In this document: positions 35,833 to 45,566 of the stretch, piece by piece
Position numbering within the stretch: the first letter of the stretch is position 1
Layout of the letters: each line of letters opens with the position of its first letter
Notes under the pieces: generated by a model
What the model was told of the DNA's origin: nothing
What the model saw: the letters and a program-made list of their open reading frames with translations, nothing else
Database searches by the model: none
Source: Adonisia turfae CCMR0081
GTDB taxonomy: Bacteria; Cyanobacteriota; Cyanobacteriia; Phormidesmidales; Phormidesmidaceae
Direction of reading: 5' to 3'
Assembly: GCF_011009555.1 (NCBI RefSeq)
Contig: NZ_QXHD01000004.1
Coordinates: forward strand, 3,337,075-3,401,074
Length of the DNA: 64,000 bases
Program-made: the position numbers and the translations under genes

Positions 35833-36357
35833 TCAGCTTAAGGCGTGACCACAACTAGAGCAAAAATTATCCCCAGGGGCAACTTTGGCACCACACTGGC
35901 TACAAAACTGTCGAGTAGCTGCAGGTTGAGGCGCTTGATTAGCCGCATTCATCTTTAATTCCATATTCCCCATATGCATTTCCATCGGGGTCATCGTCAT
36001 TTGCATCGTCCCCATGGTCATCGGTGGCATCGGCGGCATAGATGAGGTGGGCATAGCAACCGTTTGCCGCATCGACAACTGCTGTGCACCGACCATAGAT
36101 ACCTCACTACCTGCCAGGGTAATGCTATTACCCTGGATATACACACAGGTTTCACCCTGGGCAGTAAACAACTTAACGATAGCCCCAGCGGTATTTTGAT
36201 ATCCCTCTGGCGGTGCAATCCAAGGCCCCGTAGTCATGCTGCTACTAGCCTGTTGCTGTTGTCCTGGCATTCCCATAGTCGTGGTGACAGTCGTTTGATC
36301 TCCCTGATTATCTAAATAAACATGGTGACCAGGGTTGAGTTCACATACGTAGGCCAT
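35833..36357 (-). CDS. Met-rich zinc-ribbon protein
   Basis: 174 residues from ATG 36357 (MAYVCELNPGHHVYL); an upstream ATG (36384) would add MIALPNQII. Three parts are seen: an N-terminal region with 'YLDNQGDQTTVTTTMG', a low-complexity Met/Pro/Thr region (about residues 110-145, with 'MPPMTMGTMQMTM' and 'MEMHMGNMELKM'), and a C-terminal zinc ribbon with CSQCG and CSSCG pairs (FCSQCGAKVAPGDNFCSSCG). The Met-rich part could bind soft metals such as copper, but that is inference. It has no membrane segment. Function unknown. Confidence 0.7.
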   Translation of the reverse strand: MAYVCELNPGHHVYLDNQGDQTTVTTTMGMPGQQQQASSSMTTGPWIAPPEGYQNTAGAIVKLFTAQGETCVYIQGNSITLAGSEVSMVGAQQLSMRQTVAMPTSSMPPMPPMTMGTMQMTMTPMEMHMGNMELKMNAANQAPQPAATRQFCSQCGAKVAPGDNFCSSCGHALS

Positions 36358-36481
36358 GATGATCTGATTAGGTAGGGCTATCATTAAATGATGCCTCCCC
36401 AGCCGGGAACATGAATAAACATCAGAAAATCTTAATCCTGAGCTATACTCAGCTGTTGACCGCTATTAAATTATGAAAGAC

Positions 36482-37834
36482 TTACGAAAGTTGCGCACTA
36501 AAGTACAAACGATATAGCTCACAGCTAGGTATTACCTGATTACCCTGTAGCTGTATGAGTCCCATACTATCTAACTCATAGGCCAACATCGGATCAACCT
36601 TGGTACTCTGCTCCGCAGTCATGACGTCTTTGAGAGCAGCGATTAACTCAGGACGCAACTGCAAAGCCACTAAGTAACCACGCAAATGATCTTGGTAAAT
36701 GCTGGCCAGGGTCGGTGCATCGCGTAACAATTGCCTTACAGTAACAGCGCCCTGACAAAGGTTATAAAACGCCAGCTGCACGAGATAGGGGTGGCCACCT
36801 GTCATCGCTAACAATGAGGAAAGCCAAGTTATATCGGCATTACCTTCCGAGTCATGTAGTTTATAGCGACCTGCCAACTGCTGCATCTGATTCAAGCTAA
36901 AATAGGGCAACTTGATTGGCAAGCCGACGTTGCATAAAGATTGGCTGATATCGAGAAAACTGTGAAACTCTGAGCAATAAGTTACCACTAGTCGGAGATT
37001 TTGCATTGAAACAATGCGCTTCGCCCGTTCGTGCCATGATCTCAAGACTGAGAAAAAACAACGAGCCATGTCAATATGCTGCAAGAGCAGATCTGCATCA
37101 TCCACAAATAATACCAGCGGTTTTTTAAGCTGCCTAAGGATATATTGCTCAATATACAGGGTAGAACTTAAACGAGCACCCATTTCTACATCCCAATAAT
37201 CATCAAGTTTAGGCTCTAGATCCAGCTGATAGCTGATGTTGGCACAGAACCAACGTAGAAATTTAGTCTGGTCCTCTTTGAGACGACCATCAATCTCTTG
37301 ACAGTCCAAGTAAACAGTCCGATAGTTTTGAACGGCTGCATGCGATAGCATTCTGAGCAGCAATGAACTTTTACCCATTCTCCTAGGAGCTTTAATGCGC
37401 ACCATTCCTCCTGGCTCACTTATCTCTTGGCAAGCCATGTCTTCAATCGTTGGATGACTAATATATAGCGCTGAACCAACGGGAATAGAACCAGCAGGAA
37501 ACTTACTTTTGAAGCATAACTCTGTTAAATAGACTTGCCTGCCAAGGAGAGATTGACTGTCCTCAAGAAACTGTTTTTGGTGAGGGGCTAAGGATTGTGG
37601 TTCAAGGATCGGACGCAGTGTAACTTTACTAATGGGAGTTTCAAAGGTATCCGACAACAAATGCCATAGCTCAAACGCCACTTTTTTTAGATAAGCCGCA
37701 TCGTAATGCAATTCCTCTGCCATACTGGCATAGGTTTCTCCTTCCCAAGACTGGCGTAAAATCAGTTCCTGCACGGGAAGCAACTGCTTTTGCCCTGTTG
37801 CATTAAGCACATGAACTATCTCATCAGGGGTCAT
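36482..37834 (-). CDS. AAA-like ATPase with N-terminal vWA-MoxR-associated helical domain
   Basis: 450 residues. Residues 1-70 form a helix-turn-helix-like domain ('YASMAEELHYDAAYLKKVAFELWHLLSD') of the kind found at the start of cyanobacterial AAA_35 proteins. The ATPase core has a variant Walker A in RIKAPRRMGKSSLLL and a Walker B in PLVLFVDDADLLL, followed by a winged-helix-like C-terminus. Such STAND-type proteins act as signalling or defence switches. The neighbouring genes give no clue. Substrate and partners are unknown. Confidence 0.8.
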   Translation of the reverse strand: MTPDEIVHVLNATGQKQLLPVQELILRQSWEGETYASMAEELHYDAAYLKKVAFELWHLLSDTFETPISKVTLRPILEPQSLAPHQKQFLEDSQSLLGRQVYLTELCFKSKFPAGSIPVGSALYISHPTIEDMACQEISEPGGMVRIKAPRRMGKSSLLLRMLSHAAVQNYRTVYLDCQEIDGRLKEDQTKFLRWFCANISYQLDLEPKLDDYWDVEMGARLSSTLYIEQYILRQLKKPLVLFVDDADLLLQHIDMARCFFSVLRSWHERAKRIVSMQNLRLVVTYCSEFHSFLDISQSLCNVGLPIKLPYFSLNQMQQLAGRYKLHDSEGNADITWLSSLLAMTGGHPYLVQLAFYNLCQGAVTVRQLLRDAPTLASIYQDHLRGYLVALQLRPELIAALKDVMTAEQSTKVDPMLAYELDSMGLIQLQGNQVIPSCELYRLYFSAQLS

Positions 37835-39096
37835 AGGGCTCCTAGAGATATGGGTAAGCCATAGGGCATATACGCACTATCATATATCGCTTATGTGGAT
37901 AACTTTTGTGTACTAAATTAATTTTATTAGAGTTTTTCAAGAAAGTAACCTTTTGGGTGTTGACAAGAATCAGACTTAGTGAATGCATGCCCCTCAGGCA
38001 CCCTGACGTGCCTGAGGGTAGAATAAGATTTCAGATTTTATTAAAAAATGTCACAAACCGCACTGAGCCATCATCATAGTTGTTGGTTTTTGTATTGAAT
38101 CTTATTTTTTAAAAAAAATACGTTTGCGCTATCTAATGGAATAAGTAACCCTTCAAGAAGAATACAAGTAACTTTTGTCAGATGGAAAAATCTCTTAGTT
38201 TATATACACTGAGTTGAGACAAGAGTACGGTGACAGTGCGATTGCTGAGCAATTACTATACACAATCAGTCAATGTGAGAGCTCTCTCGCAGTTGAGTAA
38301 GTACGATGTGCTCATGATTTCATTCAGTCTCTGTAGTTCGTCAACCGAAAAGCGATGGGAGCATCAATATGTCTAAGGAATATTGAAGTGAAAATCAAAG
38401 AAGAGCCTGCTTATTAATCTCCTAAGACTTTCCATGGGAAGAGAGTAATTCGCTTGATCTCATTTAATCTAACCCTTTGAATATCTTAGGCAGTTGTTAA
38501 AAACCCAGTTATTGGGCAATAGTGCTTATGATTTTAAGCAATTAGGCGTATTGTGCTCTACCACCAACAATACGGACATACTAAAAAAGCCTTCCCCCGT
38601 CTGAGGGAAGGCTTTTTGCGAAGATTGCAATACATACTACATGCTTCGATAAAGCGTCAGCTTAATTATTTATTTAAATTTAATAACAACTTAAATTCAA
38701 TATTGTTTTTTGTTAGCGTCTCATATATATACTGTTGCTGTGGTGAGTGAGATTATTGCGCATATTATGGCAATAACCCACATTTTCTTATAAAAAACTT
38801 CAATTTAACCTAAAACGGTAATAATAAAAAATGATTTTTCCCTGTCAGCTTCACCATAGTCGGAAAGGATTTTTCTTTCTAGAAAGTACCTTACAATATT
38901 TATCTACGTACGTTCATTCAATTTTCAATTCATTTCCTAATACACAGATGTTTGTTCCATACAGCTGTGGTCCAAGGGTAATCGGTAGCTAACCTAAAGC
39001 TGCTTAGTCCCGCAACTAGATTTCTGTTGCAGGAAATCTAAGAATTTTAGTTCTAAAACTTCCTGGTTTTTACCTGCACACGTTTGGATTTGGGTG
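37835..39096. other. Long non-coding gap upstream of the exporter gene
   Basis: 1.26 kb, AT-rich, with no convincing gene on either strand. It holds an 11-bp stem (CCCTCAGGCAC, 37991-38001 with 38008-38018) and a strong terminator at 38584-38617. The AT-rich stretch after 38750 presumably carries the promoter of the exporter gene; no NtcA box (GTA-N8-TAC) was found there. Confidence 0.5.
38584..38617. terminator. Bidirectional rho-independent terminator
   Basis: AAAAAGCCTTCCC (38584-38596) and GGGAAGGCTTTTT (38605-38617) form a perfect 13-bp stem with an 8-nt loop and a T-run on both strands. It could end a transcript crossing the gap from either side; no gene is recognised within 700 bp, so what it terminates is unclear. 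Confidence 0.8.
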
Positions 39097-42000
39097 ATGA
39101 ACTACTCCTCAGTACCTTTTAATATTGCTGCATTAATTAATGTAGCTTCTGCTATTCCGACTGCTTTTAATCAAGCCTTCCAAATTTGTACATACAAGAT
39201 AGGCGATGAATTCTTTGCCTATGGGGAAGGTCCTCAAGGTTCTCCGTTATCCCATGAAGAGGGTGCAGGGCTTTATATCATCTGTGATGGTCGTGCTCGT
39301 ATTGTTAGTGATGCAGAGGTGATGGGTGGCACCCCTGTGCAATCTCTAAAGCGCGGTGATACATTTGGGGTGGAGCCAATATTAAACGATCACAAGCTCA
39401 CATATCGGGTCGTAGCCGCTGAAAATGTTGAAATTGCTTGGATGTCGTTAACCACTTTCCAACGTTGGATTAATCAGCTACCAGATTTAAAGACATATCT
39501 ACTTTCCCAAGCCCAACACCGCGAAAAGCTAATCTTCTTCAAGACGATGACCTCTTTCCAAGAGCTCAGTAGTTATGAGTTAGATCCGTTTGTCGGTGCC
39601 TGTCAACAGCAACAGGTCCCCTGTCAACAGCGATTAGTTGAATTAGGCAATGACTCTCATTTTTGGTTGAGATCAGGCCATATTCAATCATCTCGCCATG
39701 GACATAATCCATTGTTGCCGGGAGATAGTTGGGGGTATCCCCAACCGATTCCGACTGATTGGGTTGCCCGAGAAGCGTTGTCAATCTATAGCCTCCCCAA
39801 AAAACAATGGGCTCGATTCCCGTTTTTACACCCCGTAGAATCTACGTTATCCAATGGATTCAAAACAAATACGGTAGAAACACCATCATTTAAGAACAGG
39901 ATATCTCTTGAAAATGTGTTGAATTCCACATCCACATTAAATTCAGTTACGCCTCCTGCCCATAGAATGGGCTTGCCTGAGAACATTTCTGAGCAAGGTC
40001 TAGTGGAGTTTCCTCAACCCCGTTATCGAGGACGCCACCCCTGGCAAGGTTTTCCTTTTATTGAGCAGCAAAGTACAGCAGATTGTGGTGTGGCTTGCCT
40101 GGCTATGGTAGCCCAGTACTGGGGTAAACAGATCAGTCTTAATGTTCTACGAGAACTGGCAGGGACTAGTCGAGAAGGGACGTCCTTAAAAGGGCTAGTC
40201 AGAGCTGCTGAAAAAGTAGGCTTTGAGACTAGGCCAGTTCGGGCGAGTTTAGATCGTCTGCATGAAAAACAACACCCATTTGTAGCCCATTGGCAAGGAG
40301 ACCACTATGTTGTGGTCTATCGAATTCAGTCTAAACGTATTTTAATTGCAGACCCAGCCAAAGGTCGTAAATGGATACAGCAGAAAGAGTTTTTAGAAGG
40401 ATGGACTGGCTATGCTCTGCTCCTGGACCCCACTGACCGGCTACAAGCGTTGACTGCTGAGGGTCAGCAATCGATGGGTAATCTGATCAGATTACTATGG
40501 CCCTACCGCACTCTCATTAGCCAAATCATTCTCACTTCATTGCTAATTCAGATGGTTGGTTTGGTAACTCCCCTGTTTACTCAGGTGATTCTAGATCGTG
40601 TGGTAGTACAGCGTAGTATCGTTACACTCAATGTGTTTGCTATGGGTCTATTGCTCTTTGGTCTCTGGCAAATTGGGTTAACGGCTGTACGTCAATACCT
40701 CCTAGATTACTTTTCAAATCGTTTAGATCTTTCATTAATCAGTGGTTTTGTACAGCACACATTAAAACTACCCTTAAAGTTTTTTGATTTTCGCCATGTG
40801 GGGGACATCACAACACGAGTTGAAGAAGGACAGAAGATTCAGCTGTTTCTCACACGGCAGCTGGTTATTGTTTGGCTAGATGTCGTGATGATGGTTGTCT
40901 ATATTGCCTTAATGGCCTATTACAACTGGCATTTAACGTTATTGGTTTTAGCATTTATTCCATGCATTGCCCTACTAGCTATTGGAGCGACACCATTATT
41001 GCGACGGGTATCACGCAAGATCTTTAATGCTGATGCTAAGGAAAATTCGACTTTAGTAGAAATGATGGCAGGTATTGGCACCATTAAAGCTGTCTCTGTG
41101 GAACAAGAAGCTCGCTGGCGTTGGGAAAATGACTTAATTCAGCTACTCAATGCTCGATTCCATGGTCAAAAACTGGCCAATGCATTGCAAGCATCGAGTG
41201 GCGTTATTCACTCATTAGGGAGTACGGCTTTAATCTGGTACGGGGCCTATCTGGTGATCCAGGATCAGCTAACCATTGGGCAGTTTTTTGCATTTAACAT
41301 GCTGATTGGCAGTGTCATCGGCCCCGTACTGGCTCTCGTAGGGCTCTGGGACGAATTCCAAGAGGTGACAATTTCCATAGAACGGCTCAATGATATTTTT
41401 TCTGCTAAACCTGAAGAAGCCACCCAACGTTCTATGTTGGAGTTGCCATCTATTCAAGGTCACATTAAGTTCGACAATGTAACGTTTCGCTATGCAGAGG
41501 ATGACGAGCGTAACATTCTACAGAATATTTCTTTTGATGTCCCTGTTGGAGAAACCGTTGCCATTGTAGGACGTAGCGGCTCAGGTAAATCAACACTCAT
41601 TAGCTTACTACAGGGGCTGTATCATTCGAGTAGTGGCCGTATTCTGGTTGATGGCCATGAAATTCGTCATATTGCTCCCCATTCATTGCGATTGCAACTC
41701 GGGGTTGTCCCTCAAGAATGCTTCCTATTTTCTGGGACTATTCTAGACAACATCACCCTACATCGCCCCAACTATACCATTGACGATGTTGTTGAAGTCG
41801 CTAAGCTTGCCGAAGCCCACAGCTTTATTCAAGCATTACCCTTGGGATATAACACCAAGGTAGGAGAAAGAGGGGCCACACTTTCTGGAGGGCAGCGACA
41901 GCGCATAGCCATTGCACGAGCTTTGCTAGGACAGCCACGTGTCTTGATTTTAGATGAAGCAACCAGCTCACTAGATACCGAATCCGAGCGACGTTTTCAA

Positions 42001-42189
42001 CACAACCTAGCCCAGCTAAGTCGTAACCGCACCACCTTTATCATCGCTCACCGACTATCGACCGTACGCCAGGTCGATCGCATTCTTGTTCTAGATCAAG
42101 GAATCCTTGTGGAACAGGGCAGCCATGACCAGCTGATTGCGGAACGGGGCTTGTACTACTATCTAGCCCAGCAACAGCTAATGCTCTGA
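39097..42189 (+). CDS. HetC-like peptidase-containing ABC exporter
   Basis: 1030 residues from ATG 39097 (GTG three bases earlier also fits). Order: two cNMP-binding-like segments (about 1-280), C39 peptidase (about 318-450), six-helix ABC membrane domain (about 465-760), and ATPase (about 780-1030). The peptidase keeps its Gln in EQQ, Cys in ADCGVAC (near 330), His in GDHYVVVY (near 403) and Asp in IADPAKG, so it should cut after a double glycine. The ATPase has GRSGSGKST, LSGGQRQRIAIARAL and ILDEATSSLD. The cNMP-C39-ABC order matches HetC of heterocyst-forming cyanobacteria, whose gene is also followed by hetP. An HlyD-type partner gene comes next. Cargo is likely the GG-leader peptides encoded downstream; this is inferred. 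Confidence 0.9.
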   Translation: MNYSSVPFNIAALINVASAIPTAFNQAFQICTYKIGDEFFAYGEGPQGSPLSHEEGAGLYIICDGRARIVSDAEVMGGTPVQSLKRGDTFGVEPILNDHKLTYRVVAAENVEIAWMSLTTFQRWINQLPDLKTYLLSQAQHREKLIFFKTMTSFQELSSYELDPFVGACQQQQVPCQQRLVELGNDSHFWLRSGHIQSSRHGHNPLLPGDSWGYPQPIPTDWVAREALSIYSLPKKQWARFPFLHPVESTLSNGFKTNTVETPSFKNRISLENVLNSTSTLNSVTPPAHRMGLPENISEQGLVEFPQPRYRGRHPWQGFPFIEQQSTADCGVACLAMVAQYWGKQISLNVLRELAGTSREGTSLKGLVRAAEKVGFETRPVRASLDRLHEKQHPFVAHWQGDHYVVVYRIQSKRILIADPAKGRKWIQQKEFLEGWTGYALLLDPTDRLQALTAEGQQSMGNLIRLLWPYRTLISQIILTSLLIQMVGLVTPLFTQVILDRVVVQRSIVTLNVFAMGLLLFGLWQIGLTAVRQYLLDYFSNRLDLSLISGFVQHTLKLPLKFFDFRHVGDITTRVEEGQKIQLFLTRQLVIVWLDVVMMVVYIALMAYYNWHLTLLVLAFIPCIALLAIGATPLLRRVSRKIFNADAKENSTLVEMMAGIGTIKAVSVEQEARWRWENDLIQLLNARFHGQKLANALQASSGVIHSLGSTALIWYGAYLVIQDQLTIGQFFAFNMLIGSVIGPVLALVGLWDEFQEVTISIERLNDIFSAKPEEATQRSMLELPSIQGHIKFDNVTFRYAEDDERNILQNISFDVPVGETVAIVGRSGSGKSTLISLLQGLYHSSSGRILVDGHEIRHIAPHSLRLQLGVVPQECFLFSGTILDNITLHRPNYTIDDVVEVAKLAEAHSFIQALPLGYNTKVGERGATLSGGQRQRIAIARALLGQPRVLILDEATSSLDTESERRFQHNLAQLSRNRTTFIIAHRLSTVRQVDRILVLDQGILVEQGSHDQLIAERGLYYYLAQQQLML

Positions 42190-42305
42190 GTCGCCAGCCC
42201 AGTAATGAGCATCAGTTACTAAGCGTTATTCTTTCTTTTTTATCAAGAGACGGGTCGCTATGGTCACGACCCTATCCAAAGCCCCCTTTTTTGGAGTGCA
42301 GACCC

Positions 42306-43640
42306 ATGACACACTTATCTAGCATTACCGACACTGCGCCCACATCCACATCATCGCCTGATTCAGCCATCACAGCCTGGTCACCCGCGGTGCAATCCAC
42401 CCTGGACCGCCCACCATCGCAGCTGCCCTACCGTCTGCTGACAGGTGGTATTACCTTTTGCATTGCATTTGGCATTTGGGCCTATGTGGGAAAAATTGAG
42501 GAAGTGAGTTCTGCCCGCGGACAGTTGATCCCCCAGGGAGAAGTCTATAAAGTGATGCCTGTTAAACAGGGTAAAGTGTTAGACATTTTAGTCAAAGAAG
42601 GTGAGCCAGTGCAGGCTGGCCAAGCCATACTGAAGCTAGATGATCAGCTTGACCGCAATGAAATCGAACGACTGGAACAAGCCCTAGAAGCTGCCCAAGA
42701 CAAACTTAGCCAAACCCAAGCCTTGGTGGCAAAAACCCGTTTAGAGATTCAAACCCGACAAGCAGGTGTCCAGGCCAATAGCCTGACCTATACAGTAGCT
42801 ATTGAGCAGGCTAAATCCAAAGCCACGACGACACAAGCACTAACAACACAAATTCAGACAGAAATTACGGCCCATCAAGAGCGTATTCAGCGGCTGCATT
42901 CTCTACAAGAGCATGGAGCAATCTCCCAGGAATATTTCTTTAATGCTGAGCAATCTCTTCTATCACGACAGCAAGCCATGACCCAATACGAGGGTGATTT
43001 GCAAGGACAGCTGTCAGAAATCAAACGTTTAAAGGCAGAACAAAAGCACCAACAGGCAGACGGTAAACGTCATGTATTAGAAGTTCAGCAGCGCCTGCAA
43101 CAGCTAGAAGTAGAAACAACTCAGCTGAGAGCTAACATTCTTGAAATCAAAACTCAACTGCGGGGAGCCTACGCTAAATTAGGCCATAGAACTCTGGAAG
43201 CACCGGTGGATGGTGTCGTTCTTAACGTCAAAATTGCGAACCCTGATGAGGTTGTAGATGCAGGCCAACCGATCGCAGAAATCGCGCCAAAGGAAGCTCC
43301 ATTGATATTATTTGCTAAGCTAGCTAATCGAGATGCTGGCTTTGTACAAGCTGGCATGACTGCGCGGATCAAGTTTGATGCCTATCCTTTTCAAGACTAT
43401 GGCGTAGTCGATGGAACCGTGGTGACCGTTGCCCCTGATGCCGTCAAGGATGAGAAATTAGGAGAGGTCTATGAAGTTGAGATAGCTCTCTTGAGCCATT
43501 ATATGGAAACTGAAAAAGGACCTAAAAACTTCAAGCCTGGGCAAACGGCCACCGTTGATATTAGTCTGCGTCGACGTCGAGTCATCAACATTTTGATCGA
43601 TCCTTTCAAACAGTTAAAAAAGGGTGGAATCAATTTATAG
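42306..43640 (+). CDS. HlyD-family periplasmic adaptor of the exporter
   Basis: 444 residues from ATG 42306 with GGAG (42293-42296) as ribosome binding site; an in-frame TTG at 42291 is less likely. One N-terminal transmembrane helix (about residues 44-60, 'LLTGGITFCIAFGIWAYVG') is followed by the lipoyl half-motif 'GKVLDILVKEGEPVQAGQAIL', a long coiled coil (about 120-280), and the barrel region 'TLEAPVDGVVLNVKIANPDEVV'. The C-terminus has basic 'LRRRRVINILIDP'. It links the inner-membrane exporter to the outer membrane; no TolC gene is adjacent. Confidence 0.9.
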   Translation: MTHLSSITDTAPTSTSSPDSAITAWSPAVQSTLDRPPSQLPYRLLTGGITFCIAFGIWAYVGKIEEVSSARGQLIPQGEVYKVMPVKQGKVLDILVKEGEPVQAGQAILKLDDQLDRNEIERLEQALEAAQDKLSQTQALVAKTRLEIQTRQAGVQANSLTYTVAIEQAKSKATTTQALTTQIQTEITAHQERIQRLHSLQEHGAISQEYFFNAEQSLLSRQQAMTQYEGDLQGQLSEIKRLKAEQKHQQADGKRHVLEVQQRLQQLEVETTQLRANILEIKTQLRGAYAKLGHRTLEAPVDGVVLNVKIANPDEVVDAGQPIAEIAPKEAPLILFAKLANRDAGFVQAGMTARIKFDAYPFQDYGVVDGTVVTVAPDAVKDEKLGEVYEVEIALLSHYMETEKGPKNFKPGQTATVDISLRRRRVINILIDPFKQLKKGGINL

Positions 43641-43792
43641 GCTCTAGATTGTAGATGTAATAAAGATTTTCATCAAGGCATTTTAGACGCTTGACAGCTC
43701 CTTAAGCTCACTAATGTGAGCATGTCCGTGAAACAAATACTCAGTTCACAATAGAGATTCAATCATTTAACAACAGATAGAGGATATCAAAA

Positions 43793-44131
43793 ATGGATAA
43801 ACAGTCAGATGATGTCATGACAGCCATTTTAGATGGTAAATACTCATGGGCCTGTGTATTATGGCTACGGGGCAAGGGATATAATCCTAAAGAATACATT
43901 CCCTGTCGTACCTACAATCGCTTACTCAAACAGCAGCAAATTGCCTGCAAACAGAACAATAATTCAGCAGGTAGCCAACATCAAAACTCTACCCATGGGA
44001 CAGGCTCACACATTACAGACCTATCTTATTTAAAGGACAGTCATCAGAACGACCGGTCTGTCCGAGGTGGGTTTAGAAGCGTTTGTTCACGGTTCAAACT
44101 GAATTCTTCCAAACCACTATCTCTCCATTAG
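43793..44131 (+). CDS. HetP-like protein with leader-like C-terminal GG motif
   Basis: 112 residues with a clear ribosome binding site (AGAGGA before the ATG). Residues 8-46 are the HetP core: '[22 protein letters not shown]' (shown shortened: [13 protein letters not shown], then GYNPKEYIPCRTYNRLLK). A polar linker follows, then ITDLSYLKD (74-82) and RGG (91-93), resembling the leaders of the three small peptides encoded at 48.8-50.2 kb. The last 19 residues are basic and hydrophobic. HetP proteins promote heterocyst commitment in filamentous species; here no heterocyst gene set is seen, so the role is probably different. It lies between the exporter genes and a terminator. Confidence 0.85.
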   Translation: MDKQSDDVMTAILDGKYSWACVLWLRGKGYNPKEYIPCRTYNRLLKQQQIACKQNNNSAGSQHQNSTHGTGSHITDLSYLKDSHQNDRSVRGGFRSVCSRFKLNSSKPLSLH

Positions 44132-44231
44132 AATTCATTGATAAGGGGCTAATAGGCAACACTTACTCCAAAATAATTGAGCGTATAAACAGGCAACGAT
44201 TAATCTGGTTGATTTTCATCAAAAATAGGTC

Positions 44232-44290
44232 AAACCCTTTATTCAAAGGCTTTTTGAAAGCTCAGCTGAATAAAGGGTTTATTGCTTTTT
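44232..44290 (+). terminator. Terminator after the first HetP-like gene
   Basis: AAACCCTTTATTCA (44232-44245) pairs perfectly with 44267-44280 over 14 bp; TTTTT (44286-44290) follows. It is oriented for plus-strand transcription. The loop of 21 nt includes a smaller AAGGCTTT/GAAAGCT element. The 44132-44512 gap has no gene I can support. Confidence 0.78.
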
Positions 44291-44512
44291 GTAACAATTG
44301 TTACCGTTGGCCAAAATGGCCTGACATCTACCTAAAACCAAGCTATTCTCAAGAAAACTTAGAATTCACGGCCCCATGATTAAATGGATGATCGGTCATC
44401 ACCATTAACCATAGATGTGGGCTTAGCATTCTAAATAGGAAAAACTCATCAGTTTTACACTTCTCAACGAGAGAAACCATTAAGCTGACTATACACTGGA
44501 AGACTCTGACAT

Positions 44513-45280
44513 ATGACAGATTTTTCTAAGGCTGATTTCACCTCAGAAGAGATTGTTAGTTACCTTAAACAAACAACTCAACTTAAAGGTATTTACCAAA
44601 AACTACTGAGTCAAAAAGTAATCCAGCATGGGGCTCGTATTAGAGATATAACAGTTACCCCTTCAGATGTTGAAGCTGAAGCGGAGCGTCTTCGCCGTGA
44701 GTATCACCTAGAAAAAGCGACTGACACCTTTGTTTGGCTAGCTGACCACTTAATGGGCGTTGATGATTGGGAAGCAGGCATATATTCAAACCTTTTAGAA
44801 AAAAAGCTAAAGGAAAGTTTATTTGCCTCAGATGTTGAGAAGTATTTTTCACAAAAGCGACTTCAGTTTGATCAAGTTTTGCTCTACCAGCTGCAAGTCA
44901 AAGAATCCCACATTGCCACAGAAATACGGTATCAGATTCTGGAAAAGGAAATCACATTCTATGCTGCGGCCCGTGTATATGATATCAATTTAGACCGTCA
45001 GTTGCGATGTGGCTATGAGGGTAAGCTGTGCCGATGGCAATTGGAGCCCCATGTGGCCGCTGCCATTTTTGGCTCCCCCCCAGATAGCGTTATTGGCCCA
45101 ATTGAAACAGACTCTGGCTATAGTCTGTTTATGGTTAAAGCCTTTATTGCAGCTCAGTTAACACAGGAGATTCGACAAGAGATTATTCAGGAGCTTTTTG
45201 ATGAATGGTTGGCACAAGAGATTAACCATTTAGTTTATAGTGACTTGGATTCAAATCTATTGGATCCAGCCTTCACATAA
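44513..45280 (+). CDS. Parvulin/SurA-like peptidyl-prolyl isomerase family protein
   Basis: 255 residues. Helical N-terminal chaperone-like part, then a region resembling the PpiC fold near the C-terminus ('QLRCGYEGKLCRWQLEPHVAAAIF' and 'SVIGPIETDSGYSLFMVKAF'); the typical catalytic residues are not all clear, so it may be chaperone only. No signal peptide. Proteins of this kind are often encoded beside peptidase-type ABC exporters in cyanobacteria, where they may hold cargo. It lies between the two HetP-like genes on the same strand. Confidence 0.7.
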   Translation: MTDFSKADFTSEEIVSYLKQTTQLKGIYQKLLSQKVIQHGARIRDITVTPSDVEAEAERLRREYHLEKATDTFVWLADHLMGVDDWEAGIYSNLLEKKLKESLFASDVEKYFSQKRLQFDQVLLYQLQVKESHIATEIRYQILEKEITFYAAARVYDINLDRQLRCGYEGKLCRWQLEPHVAAAIFGSPPDSVIGPIETDSGYSLFMVKAFIAAQLTQEIRQEIIQELFDEWLAQEINHLVYSDLDSNLLDPAFT

Positions 45281-45336
45281 CCATGTGTCGAGACGATTGA
45301 TTTAATAAGTACCCATGTAATTAGGAGAATTGGACC

Positions 45337-45531
45337 ATGAAACGACAAAATTTTGTAAAAAAGCGTATTATTACTGCTAACGGGCAGGTGGTTGCAGAGG
45401 CGAGTAGCACTGTTATTATTTCGGATAATTTGACCCCAGAGAAGACAAGTTATCAGCAATGGGTAGACGTAGACATATCTCCCAACCAGTCAAGTAGCTG
45501 TGCCAGTAGCCATTCTAGCGTGACGGAATAG
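45337..45531 (+). CDS. Small conserved-looking protein next to the second HetP-like gene
   Basis: 64 residues with a good ribosome binding site (AGGAG, 45322-45326). '[28 protein letters not shown]' is typical of a beta-hairpin, and the C-terminus is Ser-rich with one Cys. No GG or leader-like motif is present, so it is probably not a cargo peptide. It lies 36 bp before the second HetP-like gene and is likely co-transcribed with it. Function unknown. Confidence 0.65.
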   Translation: MKRQNFVKKRIITANGQVVAEASSTVIISDNLTPEKTSYQQWVDVDISPNQSSSCASSHSSVTE

Positions 45532-45566
45532 CCTGGAAACGACTACTCACACACTGGAGGGAATCG

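Noticed and set aside
38553..38750. 65-codon open frame upstream of the exporter gene
   Set aside because: It runs through the 13-bp terminator hairpin, has no ribosome binding site and looks like chance.
44083..44379. 98-codon plus-strand frame after the first HetP-like gene
   Set aside because: It overlaps the HetP-like gene in another frame and contains the terminator stem.
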